NCBI RefSeq assembly: GCF_012844225.1
Contig: NZ_JABAGQ010000001.1
Span: forward strand, 62,001-126,000
Source: Rhodococcus sp. 105337
Lineage (GTDB): Bacteria > Actinomycetota > Actinomycetes > Mycobacteriales > Mycobacteriaceae
Length of the DNA: 64,000 nucleotides
Direction: 5' to 3'
Part shown: positions 21,101 to 29,670 of the stretch, in pieces
Position numbering within the stretch: the first letter of the stretch is position 1
How the letters are laid out: every line of letters starts with the position of its first letter
Made by a program: the position numbers and the translations under genes
Notes under the pieces: model-generated
What the model saw: only the letters and a program-made list of their open reading frames with translations
What the model was told of the DNA's origin: nothing
The model's database searches: none

Positions 21101-21624
21101 TCGAAGTACACGCCCGGAGAACGTACGAGCTGCGACACGACGACGCGCTCAGTGCCGTTGATGACGAACGTGCCCTTGTCGGTCATCATCGGGAAATCAC
21201 CCATGAAGACCGTCTGGCTCTTGATTTCGCCGGTGTTGTTGTTGATGAACTCCGCCGTGACGAACAGCGGAGCGGCGTACGTCATGTCCTTGTCCTTGCA
21301 CTCCTCGACAGAGGCCTTGACCTCGTCGAAGCGCGGATCGGAGAAGGAGAGAGACATCGAGCCCGAGAAGTCCTCGATGGGCGAGAGCTCGTGGAGGATC
21401 TCTTCGAGACCGCCGACGGCACTGCCGTTGAGGCGTTCGGCAGCCTTTGCGCGCCAGCGCTCGGATCCGATCAACCATTCGAAGGAATCTGTTTGTATAT
21501 CGAGGAGTCCTGGGACTTCGAGAGGCTCGCGAATTTTCGCGAACGACACCCTCTTCGGGGCTCCGGGGATTCCGGCTACTGCCTTGGTCTGGCTAGAGAC
21601 TGCCAAGATGCGTCCTTCCAGCAC
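18118..21624 (-). CDS. rpoB: RNA polymerase beta subunit
   Basis: Beta subunit of RNA polymerase, 1168 residues. The rifampicin-binding region reads [20 protein letters not shown] then [10 protein letters not shown], with the usual Asp, His and Ser at the three main resistance positions (516, 526 and 531 in E. coli numbering), so a sensitive-type allele. Start is GTG 21624 ([11 protein letters not shown]), matching the mycobacterial N-terminus. It lies 352 bases downstream of the last mce-operon gene with its own likely promoter. Some Rhodococcus and Nocardia have a second rpoB; this is the rpoC-linked copy. Confidence 0.98.
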   Translation of the reverse strand: MLEGRILAVSSQTKAVAGIPGAPKRVSFAKIREPLEVPGLLDIQTDSFEWLIGSERWRAKAAERLNGSAVGGLEEILHELSPIEDFSGSMSLSFSDPRFDEVKASVEECKDKDMTYAAPLFVTAEFINNNTGEIKSQTVFMGDFPMMTDKGTFVINGTERVVVSQLVRSPGVYFDKSVDKSTEKDLHSVKVIPGRGAWLEFDVDKRDTVGVRIDRKRRQPVTVLLKALGWSTEQIVERFGFSEIMMSTLEKDNTAGTDEALLDIYRKLRPGEPPTKESAQTLLENLFFKDKRYDLARVGRYKINKKLGLNTGQPIEASTLTEEDIVATIEYLVRLHAGENKMTVPGGVEVPVEVDDIDHFGNRRLRTVGELIQNQIRVGLSRMERVVRERMTTQDVEAITPQSLINIRPVVAAIKEFFGTSQLSQFMDQNNPLSGLTHKRRLSALGPGGLSRERAGLEVRDVHPSHYGRMCPIETPEGPNIGLIGSLSVYARVNPFGFIETPYRKVEGGVVTDEVAYLTADEEDRYLIAQANSPIAADGTFAEERVLVRKKGAEIEYVAADTVEYMDVSPRQMVSVATAMIPFLEHDDANRALMGANMQRQAVPLVRSESPIVGTGMELRAAVDAGDVIVTEKGGVVEEVSADFITVMADDGTRKTYRLRKFDRSNQGTCSNQRPIVDEGQRVESGQVLADGPCTQNGEMALGKNLLVAIMPWEGHNYEDAIILSQRLVEEDVLTSIHIEEHEIDARDTKLGAEEITRDIPNVSDEVLADLDERGIVRIGAEVRDGDILVGKVTPKGETELTPEERLLRAIFGEKAREVRDTSLKVPHGETGKVIGVRVFSREDDDDLPPGVNELVRVYVAQKRKIQDGDKLAGRHGNKGVIGKILPQEDMPFLSDGTPVDIILNTHGVPRRMNIGQILETHLGWIGKAGWNIQIADDGSRPEWAQNLAEEMVSAEPDTNIATPVFDGAREEELTGLLASTLPNRDGEVMVGPDGKATLFDGRSGEPFPYPVSVGYMYIIKLHHLVDDKIHARSTGPYSMITQQPLGGKAQFGGQRFGEMECWAMQAYGAAYTLQELLTIKSDDVVGRVKVYEAIVKGENIPEPGIPESFKVLLKELQSLCLNVEVLSSDGAAITMADGDDEDLERAAANLGINLSRNESATVDDLAN

Positions 21625-21976
21625 CTCACGCGGGACGCTCCAACCGGTGCGACCGCCGCTGTACCTGCTTCTTCATGTGGGGCGTTTTCGCTGGTTACAA
21701 CCCGAACGAGAACTCCACCGAAGAACCGGGACGATCTCACCCTCGGGGTGAAATCCAACTCGGCAAACGAGGAGTGGACAGGAGGCAGCCAGCGCAAAGA
21801 ACGAGCCTACACCAAGAAAATGCAGATGTCCACAGGGGTGCCTCAAAGAAACCTGGCAAGCGGCTGGAAGGAACGAACCGCACAGGCGTACCGATAGAGT
21901 GACCGTTCACGCGCTCCGCGTCAAGCCTTGCGCGGGACCGAGATCGTGCGAATCCTTGCCGTCACCCCGCGGGTCG
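21625..21976. other. 352-base gap between the mce operon end and rpoB
   Basis: I see no gene here. The gap holds a probable sigma-A-type rpoB promoter at 21804-21832 and a weaker TTGACG element at 21919-21924. It carries only weak inverted repeats and no hairpin followed by a U-tract. Reading frames through it are extensions of antisense shadows. Confidence 0.6.
21804..21832 (-). promoter_or_regulatory. Probable rpoB promoter
   Basis: Reading the minus strand, TGGACA (21832-21827) and TAGGCT (21809-21804) are separated by 17 bases, a good sigma-A spacing. The predicted start near 21797 would leave a leader of about 170 bases before rpoB. No transcript data, so position is inferred from sequence alone. 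Confidence 0.5.
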
Positions 21977-22975
21977 TCACCGGTCCCGAATCTCCGACAC
22001 CAGCCACTGCCCGTCGGTCTTCTCCATCCGCACCAGCACGGGTGCCTGCGCACTCCCCTGCGCGATACCGTCGCCGGTCGCGCTGACGTTGATGTAGGCG
22101 GCGACCTCGGCCTGTGTCTCGTCGAGCACAGATGTACCGATGTGCAGAACGTTCACCTCCGTCACAGTGCGCGTCTGGATCGCAGCCTGCTTGGTCACCT
22201 CTGCCGTCGCATCGAACTCCTCGAGGCGCTCCTGGGTCAGCAACCCACGGATCTCCGCGAAGTCCTCGTCGATGGTCTCGTAGTTGTACCCGTGCATGGC
22301 CTCGATCGCGTGCTTGGCGGCGTCGGTGACCTCGCGGGTGGCCGCGGCATCGACCCACGCCTCGTTCGACACGCTCGTCCCCGGACGGAAGGCGGCAACG
22401 ACGGCCACCGCGGCGAGTACGAGCGCGACCACGCCGATCGCCAGCACAGAACGCATGCTCCGGTTTCTGTGTGCCGGCTTCGCTGCTGACGCGGTGCCGG
22501 ACACGCGGGCGAGCGGCGTCACGCCGTCCGTCTTCGCGTCGTCGGTCTTCGCGTCGTCCGTCTTCCCATCGTCGGGTGTCGCGTCGTCTGATGCGGCGTC
22601 GCCAGATGTCGCGTCGGCGCGCGCGCCGGGTTCGACCGTCGACACCGCGCCGGTGTCGAAGGGCTCGGCCACAGGCGACTCCGACGCGGACTTCTCGACG
22701 ACGGGCGCCTCACGGGCCGGCCCGTCTCCCGCAGACGAGTCGTGGGCAGGTGTCTCGGCAGCAGGTGTCTCCACCCCCGGTGTCTCGACCGCAGGTGTTT
22801 CGGCCGCAGGGTTCTCGGTGGCAGGGTTCTCGGTGGCAGGGTTCTCCGCGGCAGCACCCTCGTCGATGGGGCGGTCGTTCGAGGCGTCGGACGACCGCGC
22901 ACGAGTGGACCCCGCGATCTTCGGGCGCCGACGCGGCGGTCCGAACTGTCCGGGATTCCGTCGCTGCGGTGGCAC
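21977..22975 (-). CDS. Mce-associated membrane protein with repetitive acidic/proline N-terminal region
   Basis: Protein of 332 residues, last gene of the mce operon. A long disordered N-terminal region (about 1-165) is built of short repeats such as ENPATENPA and TDDAKTDDAK. One membrane segment follows at about 172-192 (SVLAIGVVALVLAAVAVVAA), then a C-terminal NTF2-like domain of about 130 residues typical of mycobacterial Mas proteins. These proteins are thought to stabilise Mce complexes. GTG 22975 was chosen because AAGGAG lies eight bases upstream; a GTG three codons earlier overlaps that site. Confidence 0.75.
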   Translation of the reverse strand: MPPQRRNPGQFGPPRRRPKIAGSTRARSSDASNDRPIDEGAAAENPATENPATENPAAETPAVETPGVETPAAETPAHDSSAGDGPAREAPVVEKSASESPVAEPFDTGAVSTVEPGARADATSGDAASDDATPDDGKTDDAKTDDAKTDGVTPLARVSGTASAAKPAHRNRSMRSVLAIGVVALVLAAVAVVAAFRPGTSVSNEAWVDAAATREVTDAAKHAIEAMHGYNYETIDEDFAEIRGLLTQERLEEFDATAEVTKQAAIQTRTVTEVNVLHIGTSVLDETQAEVAAYINVSATGDGIAQGSAQAPVLVRMEKTDGQWLVSEIRDR

Positions 22976-23033
22976 TACACACACTCCTTCATCGGTTCGA
23001 GCAGACTCGTGCGCGGGAAACGCTCGCCGGCTC

Positions 23034-23738
23034 TCACGGTCCCTCGGTCCCCTCCGGGGCGGGCTCGACCGGGGCAGGTTCGGCCGGAGCGGGTTCGGCC
23101 GGAGCGCCGTCGCCGGCTTCCGGCGGTGCCGCACCCGGGGCGGGTCCGGCCTCCATCTGCACCGAGCCGAGAGGCTCGATCGTCTCGGCCTTCCACACGC
23201 CGCCGTCCTCCCGGAGAGAGACGTTGACCGACACCTTGTTGGTCACGAAGTTCTGCGGCGTCGTGGTGCGTACCGCGAGCACCACCAGCGCCTTCGCGAC
23301 ATCGTCGTCGGTGTTCAGCTCGGTGAGCGTTCCGAACAGCACTTCGCCGGACATGCTCGTCCCGGTCTGGGCTACCTGATCGCGGATCTGCTGCTCGGTG
23401 GCGGCCAGATCGTTTTCGAGCGCCTCACCCGTGATGGACGACCGCATGTTCTCGATCGACGCATCGACGTTCTCCGCATCGACGCTGTTGAGGTTGATCG
23501 CCGCCTGGTACGCACCCGAGAGGGCGGCGTCCCGCGCATCGGCGACCGGCCTATCGACGAAAAGCGCCCTGCCCCAGCCGTACCCGAACCACACTGCGGC
23601 GCCGAGTGCGACCACGGCCAGCACGCTCACGATTGCCAGTGCCCACGTGCGCGACGAACTGCGGCCGGTCCGGTGCGGCTCCTTCTCCGAAGACGTCCGC
23701 TCGTCGGGGCCGACGACGGATGTTCCTGATGCACTCAC
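23034..23738 (-). CDS. Mce-associated membrane protein
   Basis: Protein of 234 residues: basic N-terminus, one membrane helix at about 32-52, an NTF2-like extracytoplasmic domain (FVDRPVADARDAALSGAYQA onwards), and a C-terminal tail of repeated EPAPAEPAP units. It starts 20 bases after mceF. As with mycobacterial Mas/Mam proteins, it probably supports assembly or stability of the Mce transporter. No enzymatic motif seen. Confidence 0.78.
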   Translation of the reverse strand: MSASGTSVVGPDERTSSEKEPHRTGRSSSRTWALAIVSVLAVVALGAAVWFGYGWGRALFVDRPVADARDAALSGAYQAAINLNSVDAENVDASIENMRSSITGEALENDLAATEQQIRDQVAQTGTSMSGEVLFGTLTELNTDDDVAKALVVLAVRTTTPQNFVTNKVSVNVSLREDGGVWKAETIEPLGSVQMEAGPAPGAAPPEAGDGAPAEPAPAEPAPVEPAPEGTEGP

Positions 23739-23758
23739 TCCAACAACCTACTCACTGC

Positions 23759-25006
23759 TCACTTGGGGGTGACTCCGAGCAACGGCGCCAGCTGCGTCGC
23801 CACGGGGTTCAGATTCAGACGGTCCGGGTCCTTCTTCGGCGTGAAGTCCCAGGGCTGGATCGTCGCCGGATCGGCGAACACGATCCGGTTGGCGCTGCGC
23901 ACACCGGTGACGCTCCCCTGCGGCACCTCGCACGACGCTTCGGTGTTGAACGGGAAGTCCTGCTGGGTGTCGTCGAAGTTCGGATCCTCGGCTCTCATCC
24001 GGGCAAGGATCTCCTGCGTTCCTTCGTACCCGATGGTGCACGACGGCGGGTTGTTCGTCTCCAGGATGATCCCCTGCTTGACCGTGCCGTCGCCGGGCGC
24101 GACGGTACCCGCACTGCCCGCGACCGCGGGCAGGAACGCAAGCAGCGGCTGCAGAGCGATCGCCTGCGGGGCGAGGGCTTCCCCGAGCGAGGCGAGATTG
24201 GTGAGATTCGCGGTGAGGCCCGGTCCGGAACCGGCGATGAGCTGCGACAGCTGGTCGCTCGCGTCGGTTCCGGTCTCGATCAACCGCCGGATATCCGGGT
24301 CGCTGTCGCGCAACTGCGCCGTGACGAGTTCCAGGTCGGAACTGAACTGCCGGATCGACGACGACTGCTCGGACTGGGTGTCGAGCACCGTCTGGCTGTC
24401 ACGAATCAATGCGAGCGTCTGCGGGAGGTACTGCACCCCGGACTCACTGAGTCCCGCGAGCGAATCGACCAGCAACTGCAGGTCGCCTCCTCGCCCGTCG
24501 AGAGCGGCACCGAGTTCGGTCACGACGGTGCGCAACGGCTCGACAGGCACCGAGTTCACGAGTTCGCTCGTGCTGACGAGCAGATCTTCGACCGGTGTCG
24601 GCAGATCCTCGGCGGTGGACTCCACCACCGAGCCTTCGACGAGATACGGGCCGTCGGCGCTCGTGGGCCGGAGGTCCACGTACTGCTCGCCGATCGCCGA
24701 ACGGTTCGCCACCACGGCACGCGTTGCCGCGGGAATCGAAGGGCCACCGTTGTCGAGGCGCAACTCGACGTCGATGCCGTCGGCGGTGAGGGTCATCGGT
24801 CCGACCCGGCCGACAGGCACACCCAGGTAGGTGACCTCGGCGTTCTCGAAGACACCGCCAGAGTCGGGGAACCGTGCGCTCACGGTGTACTGCCCGAAAC
24901 CCAACAGGTTGTCGAGCCGCACATACCGGGCACCGACGTACAGGAGGCCGAGGACGGCGATCACCACGAACGCCACCAACTGGAACCGCACGAGACGTGA
25001 TCTCAC
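23759..25006 (-). CDS. mceF: Mce family protein, MceF position
   Basis: Substrate-channel subunit of the lipid importer, 415 residues. An N-terminal membrane anchor (about 7-27) is followed by one MCE/MlaD domain (about 38-115, including VTYLGVPVGRVG), then a long helical region that in Mce complexes builds the periplasmic tube. Two cysteines near the C-terminus (SCTIGYEG and ASCEVPQG) could form a disulfide. The start overlaps the mceE stop by four bases. Sixth and last MCE subunit of the operon. Confidence 0.87.
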   Translation of the reverse strand: MRSRLVRFQLVAFVVIAVLGLLYVGARYVRLDNLLGFGQYTVSARFPDSGGVFENAEVTYLGVPVGRVGPMTLTADGIDVELRLDNGGPSIPAATRAVVANRSAIGEQYVDLRPTSADGPYLVEGSVVESTAEDLPTPVEDLLVSTSELVNSVPVEPLRTVVTELGAALDGRGGDLQLLVDSLAGLSESGVQYLPQTLALIRDSQTVLDTQSEQSSSIRQFSSDLELVTAQLRDSDPDIRRLIETGTDASDQLSQLIAGSGPGLTANLTNLASLGEALAPQAIALQPLLAFLPAVAGSAGTVAPGDGTVKQGIILETNNPPSCTIGYEGTQEILARMRAEDPNFDDTQQDFPFNTEASCEVPQGSVTGVRSANRIVFADPATIQPWDFTPKKDPDRLNLNPVATQLAPLLGVTPK

Positions 25007-26343
25007 TGTCCACCCCCGAATCCGAGACCGTTCAACAATCCCTCCAGCGGGTTCGAGGGTGCGGGTGCTGCCCCTTCGTTACCGGGCGGAGCTCCCCCGG
25101 TCCCTGCCGCGGCCTCACCGAGGCCCGGGATGTCGATACCTTCCGGCAGCGACACCCCTTCCGGCAGTTCCAGCCCGAGCAGCGTCGGCAGGGGAAGTTC
25201 GGGGACCAGCGAGACGGTCGGCCAGCCGACTGCAGGACCGTTTCCGTTGTAGTACGGGTTCGAAGGATCGACGACCGGCTTCGGGTTGCCGAATTTGGGC
25301 TGCCGGTATTCCGGCTCGCCCTGACCCACGCCGAGCGCGGCCAGCGCATCACCGATCTGCAGATCCACGGCGAGGAACAGGTTCACCGAACCACCGAGCG
25401 CGATCCGTTCCACGCCGTCCGGGAAGGGCACCGTGGGAATGAACGGCAGAGCCTCGACGAGGTCGTCTCCCGACGCGGCGAGTTGCTGCAAGGTCGGGCG
25501 CAGTGCCAGCAGATCCGCGATGAGGTCTTCCTTCGACTGTTCGAGCACGCCGACACCGGCGACGCCCAGCCTGTCCAGTTGGGCGAGCAGTTCGGTCAGC
25601 TCGGGACGCTGTTGTTCGAGCACTTCCGTGGCCACGGGCAGCTCGTCGAGTACCGCGGCGATCTTGTCGTTCTGCTCGGCGACCCGCACGGTGAGCGCAT
25701 CGAGTCCGTCCAGCGCACGCGTGATGTCGTTGCGTTGCTCGTCGAGTCCGGTGATGAGGGTTTCGGCCTGTTCGAGCAGGCTCCTCGTCGTGCCTTCCCT
25801 GCCGTCGAACGCGCTGGAGAGTTCCTTCACCACCGGTGCGATCTGACCGACGCCACCACCGTTGAGCAACAGCGACAGAGCACCCAGAACAGGTTCGATC
25901 TCGGTGGCGTGGCGGGTGCGATCGAGCGGAATGACGTCTCCGTCGGAGAGCCTGCCGACCGGGGGCTCGTCCTCGGGCCTGGTGAGCTGGACGAACTTCT
26001 CACCGAGCAAACTGGTCTGCTCGACGGAGGCGAACGAGTTCTGCGGCAGATCCACCGCGGAATCGAGCACGATCGCCACGTCCGCGGTCCAGCCGTCGTT
26101 CGGTGCCACCCCGATCGACTCCACGCGGCCCACGGGGACGCCGTCGACCTTCACCGTCGATTGGGGGACGAGGTCGAGGACGTCCTCGAACTGGATCGCA
26201 ACCCGGATCGGCGAACTACCGACATCCGCGCCGCCGGGGAGCGGAACGCCGGAGAGTCCGCCACAGCCCGACACCGCGAGCGCGACCACACATGCGCCTG
26301 CGCCGAGAACGGTGGCCCGCGCCGACCTGACCGTGCCGCTCAC
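25003..26343 (-). CDS. mceE: Mce family lipoprotein, MceE position
   Basis: MCE subunit of 446 residues with a lipoprotein signal: hydrophobic GACVVALAVSGC ending in the lipobox cysteine, as in LprK-type MceE proteins. The MCE domain follows (about 40-120, with VKVDGVPVGRVESIG), then helices and a Gly/Pro-rich C-terminal tail. GTG 26343 overlaps the mceD stop by four bases; the open frame continues upstream antisense-like through mceD and was cut here. Confidence 0.87.
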   Translation of the reverse strand: MSGTVRSARATVLGAGACVVALAVSGCGGLSGVPLPGGADVGSSPIRVAIQFEDVLDLVPQSTVKVDGVPVGRVESIGVAPNDGWTADVAIVLDSAVDLPQNSFASVEQTSLLGEKFVQLTRPEDEPPVGRLSDGDVIPLDRTRHATEIEPVLGALSLLLNGGGVGQIAPVVKELSSAFDGREGTTRSLLEQAETLITGLDEQRNDITRALDGLDALTVRVAEQNDKIAAVLDELPVATEVLEQQRPELTELLAQLDRLGVAGVGVLEQSKEDLIADLLALRPTLQQLAASGDDLVEALPFIPTVPFPDGVERIALGGSVNLFLAVDLQIGDALAALGVGQGEPEYRQPKFGNPKPVVDPSNPYYNGNGPAVGWPTVSLVPELPLPTLLGLELPEGVSLPEGIDIPGLGEAAAGTGGAPPGNEGAAPAPSNPLEGLLNGLGFGGGQ

Positions 26344-27596
26344 CGGGTACCCCCTTGACCTTCGAGATCGAGCCGGGGTGATTCGACACCCGGCACCGTG
26401 CCCGGAACGACCTGACGCTGAATGTTCTCGCCGCTGAGAATTCCGAACGGGAGGATCAGGTCCGGGGTTTTCTGGGCCGCGGTGACCTGCCCCGCGATGA
26501 CGTCGCACCGGTCGATGAGCGGTTGCATCTGCCTGCCGAGTTGCTCGAAGCGCGGGTCGCCCGGAACGAGCCGGCCCACGTCGATGAGATTGCACACCGC
26601 ACCGGCAGGGTCCTGCAGGTCGGTCAGGACGAGACGCGACGCCAGAACGCCGGCTTCCGCGTCGTACGAATTGACGAGGTTGCTCACGGCGAGCGGCAGC
26701 AGGGTGAGCGAGTTCACCAGCGACTCCCGGCGCTCCGCGAGCGTGGTGGTGATCGGCACGAGGGCGTCGACGTTGTCCTTGAGTGCGGTCTGGTTGTCGC
26801 GCACGAAGGTCGCGACCTCCCCGAGCGTCACCGAGAGCTGGTTCACCGCCTGTCCGAGATTCTCGCGTTCGCCGGCGAGGAACCCCGACAGGTCCGCGAG
26901 CTGGGTGTTGAATTGGCGGACCTGCTGGTCGTTGGCGGCCAGTGCGCTGACGAAGACCTGCAGGTTCTCGATCGTGCCGAACAGATCGCCGCGCGATTCG
27001 TTGAGGGTCCGTGCGGCCGAGGACAGCTGATCGATGCTCTGTCCGAGTGCGGCACCGTTGCCCGCCAGGTTTTCTGCACCCACCTCGACGAACTCGGTCA
27101 GAGCCCCGTCGCGGTTGGCGCCTTCGGGCCCGAGAGCGCGCGACAGGTCGTCGATGCTCGCATAGAGCTGATCGACTTCCACCGGAGTGGCGGTGCGCTC
27201 CCGTTCGATCACCGCGCCGTTCTCCATCTTGTCGCCGCCGGAGTAGGCGGGAGTGAGCTGGACGTAGCGGTCGGCCACCACGGAGGGGCTGATCTGCACG
27301 GCCTGCGCGTCGGCGGGGATGTCCACACCCCGGTCGACACGGATACCGACTTTCACCACGTCGCCCTGCGGTTCGACGGAGGTCACCGTGCCGACCTCGA
27401 CGCCCAGGACACGCACACCGGAACCTTGGTAGATACCGACACTGTTGTCGAAATAGGCCGTGATGTTCGTCGTTCCGGCCCGAGTCCACAGCCACCAGCC
27501 GCCTGCACCGGCCGCGACCACCACCGCCACCACGAGGGCGATGATCGCGATGCGGTTGCGACCCGAGCGGGTGTCACGGTCTTCGGAGTGCGCCAT
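26340..27596 (-). CDS. mceD: Mce family protein, MceD position
   Basis: MCE subunit of 418 residues: membrane anchor at about 15-37, MCE domain at about 43-120 (GSGVRVLGVEVGTV), then extended coiled helices and a C-terminal low-complexity tail. The ATG at 27596 shares one base with the mceC stop (TGATG), so translation is coupled. Expected to be one of six different MCE chains in a hetero-hexamer that carries lipids across the periplasm. Confidence 0.87.
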   Translation of the reverse strand: MAHSEDRDTRSGRNRIAIIALVVAVVVAAGAGGWWLWTRAGTTNITAYFDNSVGIYQGSGVRVLGVEVGTVTSVEPQGDVVKVGIRVDRGVDIPADAQAVQISPSVVADRYVQLTPAYSGGDKMENGAVIERERTATPVEVDQLYASIDDLSRALGPEGANRDGALTEFVEVGAENLAGNGAALGQSIDQLSSAARTLNESRGDLFGTIENLQVFVSALAANDQQVRQFNTQLADLSGFLAGERENLGQAVNQLSVTLGEVATFVRDNQTALKDNVDALVPITTTLAERRESLVNSLTLLPLAVSNLVNSYDAEAGVLASRLVLTDLQDPAGAVCNLIDVGRLVPGDPRFEQLGRQMQPLIDRCDVIAGQVTAAQKTPDLILPFGILSGENIQRQVVPGTVPGVESPRLDLEGQGGTR

Positions 27597-28594
27597 CAGT
27601 TCACTCCTTCCAGCTGGCGGACGGAATCGCGGTAGCCCGGAATCTCGGGCAGCCCCGGCGGCGTGAGGTTGACGATGACCTGGTCGAACCAGCGACCGTT
27701 ACCGACGACGTTGGAGTAGACGCGAACGAACGGTTCGTACAACTCCACCGCTCGGGCGAGGTTGTCGTTGTTCTCCTGCAGGGTCTGCACGACTCCGCGT
27801 AGCTGCTGCAATGCCGGGCCGATGGATTCCTCGTTCTCCTGCACCAGACCGGACAGCTCGGTGGAGAGCCGTTTGGTTCCGTCGAGGAGCTGGGATATCG
27901 CCTGCTGACGGTTGTTCAGTTCGGCGACGAGCAAGGCGCCGTCGCTCAGAAGCCGGTTGAATTCGACGTTCCGGTCCGCGAGCACCTTCGAGACGTTGCT
28001 CGTCGCGCCGAGCAGTTTCTTCAGCTCCTGGTCGCGGCTGGCGACGGTCTCCGAAAGCCGGCTCACCCCGTCGAGCGACGCCCGGAAGTCGTCGGGAGTT
28101 TCGGAGAACGCCTCGGAAAGTGCCTCGAAACCGGTAGCGAGCTGGTCGGTATCGATCTCGCCGATAGTCGTGGCTGCCGACGAGAACGCCTCGATCACGT
28201 CGTACGGCGCGACCGTGCGTTCCATCGGGATGCGTGTGTCGGCGTTGAGGACCTCGGTGCCACGCGGGTCCAGGGCGAGATATTTCTGGCCCAGGATCGT
28301 CTTGATCTGGATCGAGGCGGACGTGTCGTTGCCGACCCACGCGTCCTGCACCTTGAAGGAGACGACGACGCGGTCGCCCTCGAGTTCGACACCGGTGACC
28401 TGGCCGACCTTGACCCCGGCAATGCGTACTTCGTTGCTGGGCTTGAGACCGGCGGCTTCGCTGAATTCGGCTTCGTAGGTGACGCCCGCTCCGATGATCG
28501 GCAGCGAACCGAGAAAGAAGGCGGACACTGTGGCCAGCAGAATTACGACGATGCCCAGGGCACCGGCTGCGGCCGGACTGCGGCGTTTACTCAT
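27596..28594 (-). CDS. mceC: Mce family protein, MceC position
   Basis: MCE subunit of 332 residues: membrane anchor at about 9-33, MCE domain at about 35-115 (NEVRIAGVKVGQVTG), then helical region with a conserved C-terminal YSNVVGNGRWFDQ stretch. The ATG at 28594 (MSKRRSPAAAG) overlaps the mceB stop by four bases; an upstream in-frame extension is antisense to mceB and was dropped. Confidence 0.87.
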   Translation of the reverse strand: MSKRRSPAAAGALGIVVILLATVSAFFLGSLPIIGAGVTYEAEFSEAAGLKPSNEVRIAGVKVGQVTGVELEGDRVVVSFKVQDAWVGNDTSASIQIKTILGQKYLALDPRGTEVLNADTRIPMERTVAPYDVIEAFSSAATTIGEIDTDQLATGFEALSEAFSETPDDFRASLDGVSRLSETVASRDQELKKLLGATSNVSKVLADRNVEFNRLLSDGALLVAELNNRQQAISQLLDGTKRLSTELSGLVQENEESIGPALQQLRGVVQTLQENNDNLARAVELYEPFVRVYSNVVGNGRWFDQVIVNLTPPGLPEIPGYRDSVRQLEGVN

Positions 28595-29670
28595 CGTCCC
28601 TGCAACTCCTGCATCCCGTCCTGCGTGCATCGCTGCGCCGCATTCGTGTAGATGGGTTGGTTCACGGTGGGGAGACCCGTCGGCAGGTTCAGGTAGGGAA
28701 TCGATCCGGGGCCGGCCACGATGTCGATACCGCACAGATAGAACTGGAACCACGAACCGTAGCTCGCGACCCTGCCGAGCTTTTCCAACTTGACCGGAAG
28801 GGTCTCGAGCACCTTGTCGAGATCGTCACGGTTCGCGTTGAGCGTGGCGGAGACCTGTTCGAGGGCAGTGATCGACTGCGAGATCGACGGGCGTGTCGGT
28901 TCGAGTACGTCCGAGACCGCGTCGGTCAGACCTGCGAGCGACTGGACCGCCGAACCGACCGTGTCGCGGTCGGCGGCGAGACCGCTGACCAGTGCCTGCG
29001 TGTTGACGAGCAGCGAGTCGAGTTGCCGATCGCGCTCGTCGACCGTCGCCAGGACGGTGTTGAGATTGTCGATCACGGCACCGATCACCCTGTCCTTGTC
29101 CGCGATGGTGTTGGTGAGGCTCGCGGTGCTGCGCACGAGGTCGCTGACGGTACCGGCCTCCCCTTGGAAGACCTGGATGATCTGGTACGACAACTTGTTC
29201 ACGTCATCGGCGCTGAGTGTCTGGAACAGCGGCCTGAAGCCGTCGAACAGCGTGGTGAGGTTGACGGCCGGCCGGGTCCGTTCGAGCGGGATGGTCTCGC
29301 CCGCCGTCATTTTCATTCCCTGTTTGCTCTCGCCCTCGGCGAGCGCGATGTAGCGCTGACCCACCAGGTTGCGGAACCTGATCGTCGCTGTCGCACCGGC
29401 GGGGATCCAGTCGCGCTGTTCGAGCGAGAAGGTGACGCGGGCTTCGCGGTCGTTGACGATCGCGATCTTGTCCACCTGCCCGACCCGCACGCCTGCGATG
29501 CGCACGTCGTCGCCCTCGTTGAGCGACGTGACGTCGGAGAAGATCGCGTGGAACTTCGTGCCGCCGCCACCGCCGACACTGGCGATCGTGGCCGCGAGGA
29601 TTCCTGTCGCGACGATCGTGACGAGGGCGAAGACGATGAGCTTGGTCAAAGGAGCGACAAGGCTTTTCAT
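28591..29670 (-). CDS. mceB: Mce family protein, MceB position
   Basis: MCE subunit of 359 residues: membrane anchor at about 9-33, MCE domain at about 38-115 (GDDVRIAGVRVGQVDK), helical region, and two C-terminal cysteines (YLCGIDI and AQRCTQDG) that may pair outside the membrane. Overlaps mceA by four bases and mceC by four bases, so it is in the middle of a tightly coupled operon. Confidence 0.87.
   Translation of the reverse strand: MKSLVAPLTKLIVFALVTIVATGILAATIASVGGGGGTKFHAIFSDVTSLNEGDDVRIAGVRVGQVDKIAIVNDREARVTFSLEQRDWIPAGATATIRFRNLVGQRYIALAEGESKQGMKMTAGETIPLERTRPAVNLTTLFDGFRPLFQTLSADDVNKLSYQIIQVFQGEAGTVSDLVRSTASLTNTIADKDRVIGAVIDNLNTVLATVDERDRQLDSLLVNTQALVSGLAADRDTVGSAVQSLAGLTDAVSDVLEPTRPSISQSITALEQVSATLNANRDDLDKVLETLPVKLEKLGRVASYGSWFQFYLCGIDIVAGPGSIPYLNLPTGLPTVNQPIYTNAAQRCTQDGMQELQGR

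Noticed and set aside
18022-21897. 1291-codon open frame on the plus strand
   Set aside because: Antisense to rpoB, same cause. The composition is Leu/Asp/Val/Arg-rich shadow sequence without domains.
21933-21988. CGGGACCG/CGGTCCCG inverted repeat near the end of the last mce gene
   Set aside because: Arms are 40 bases apart, one lies inside the gene, and no U-tract follows; not accepted as a terminator.
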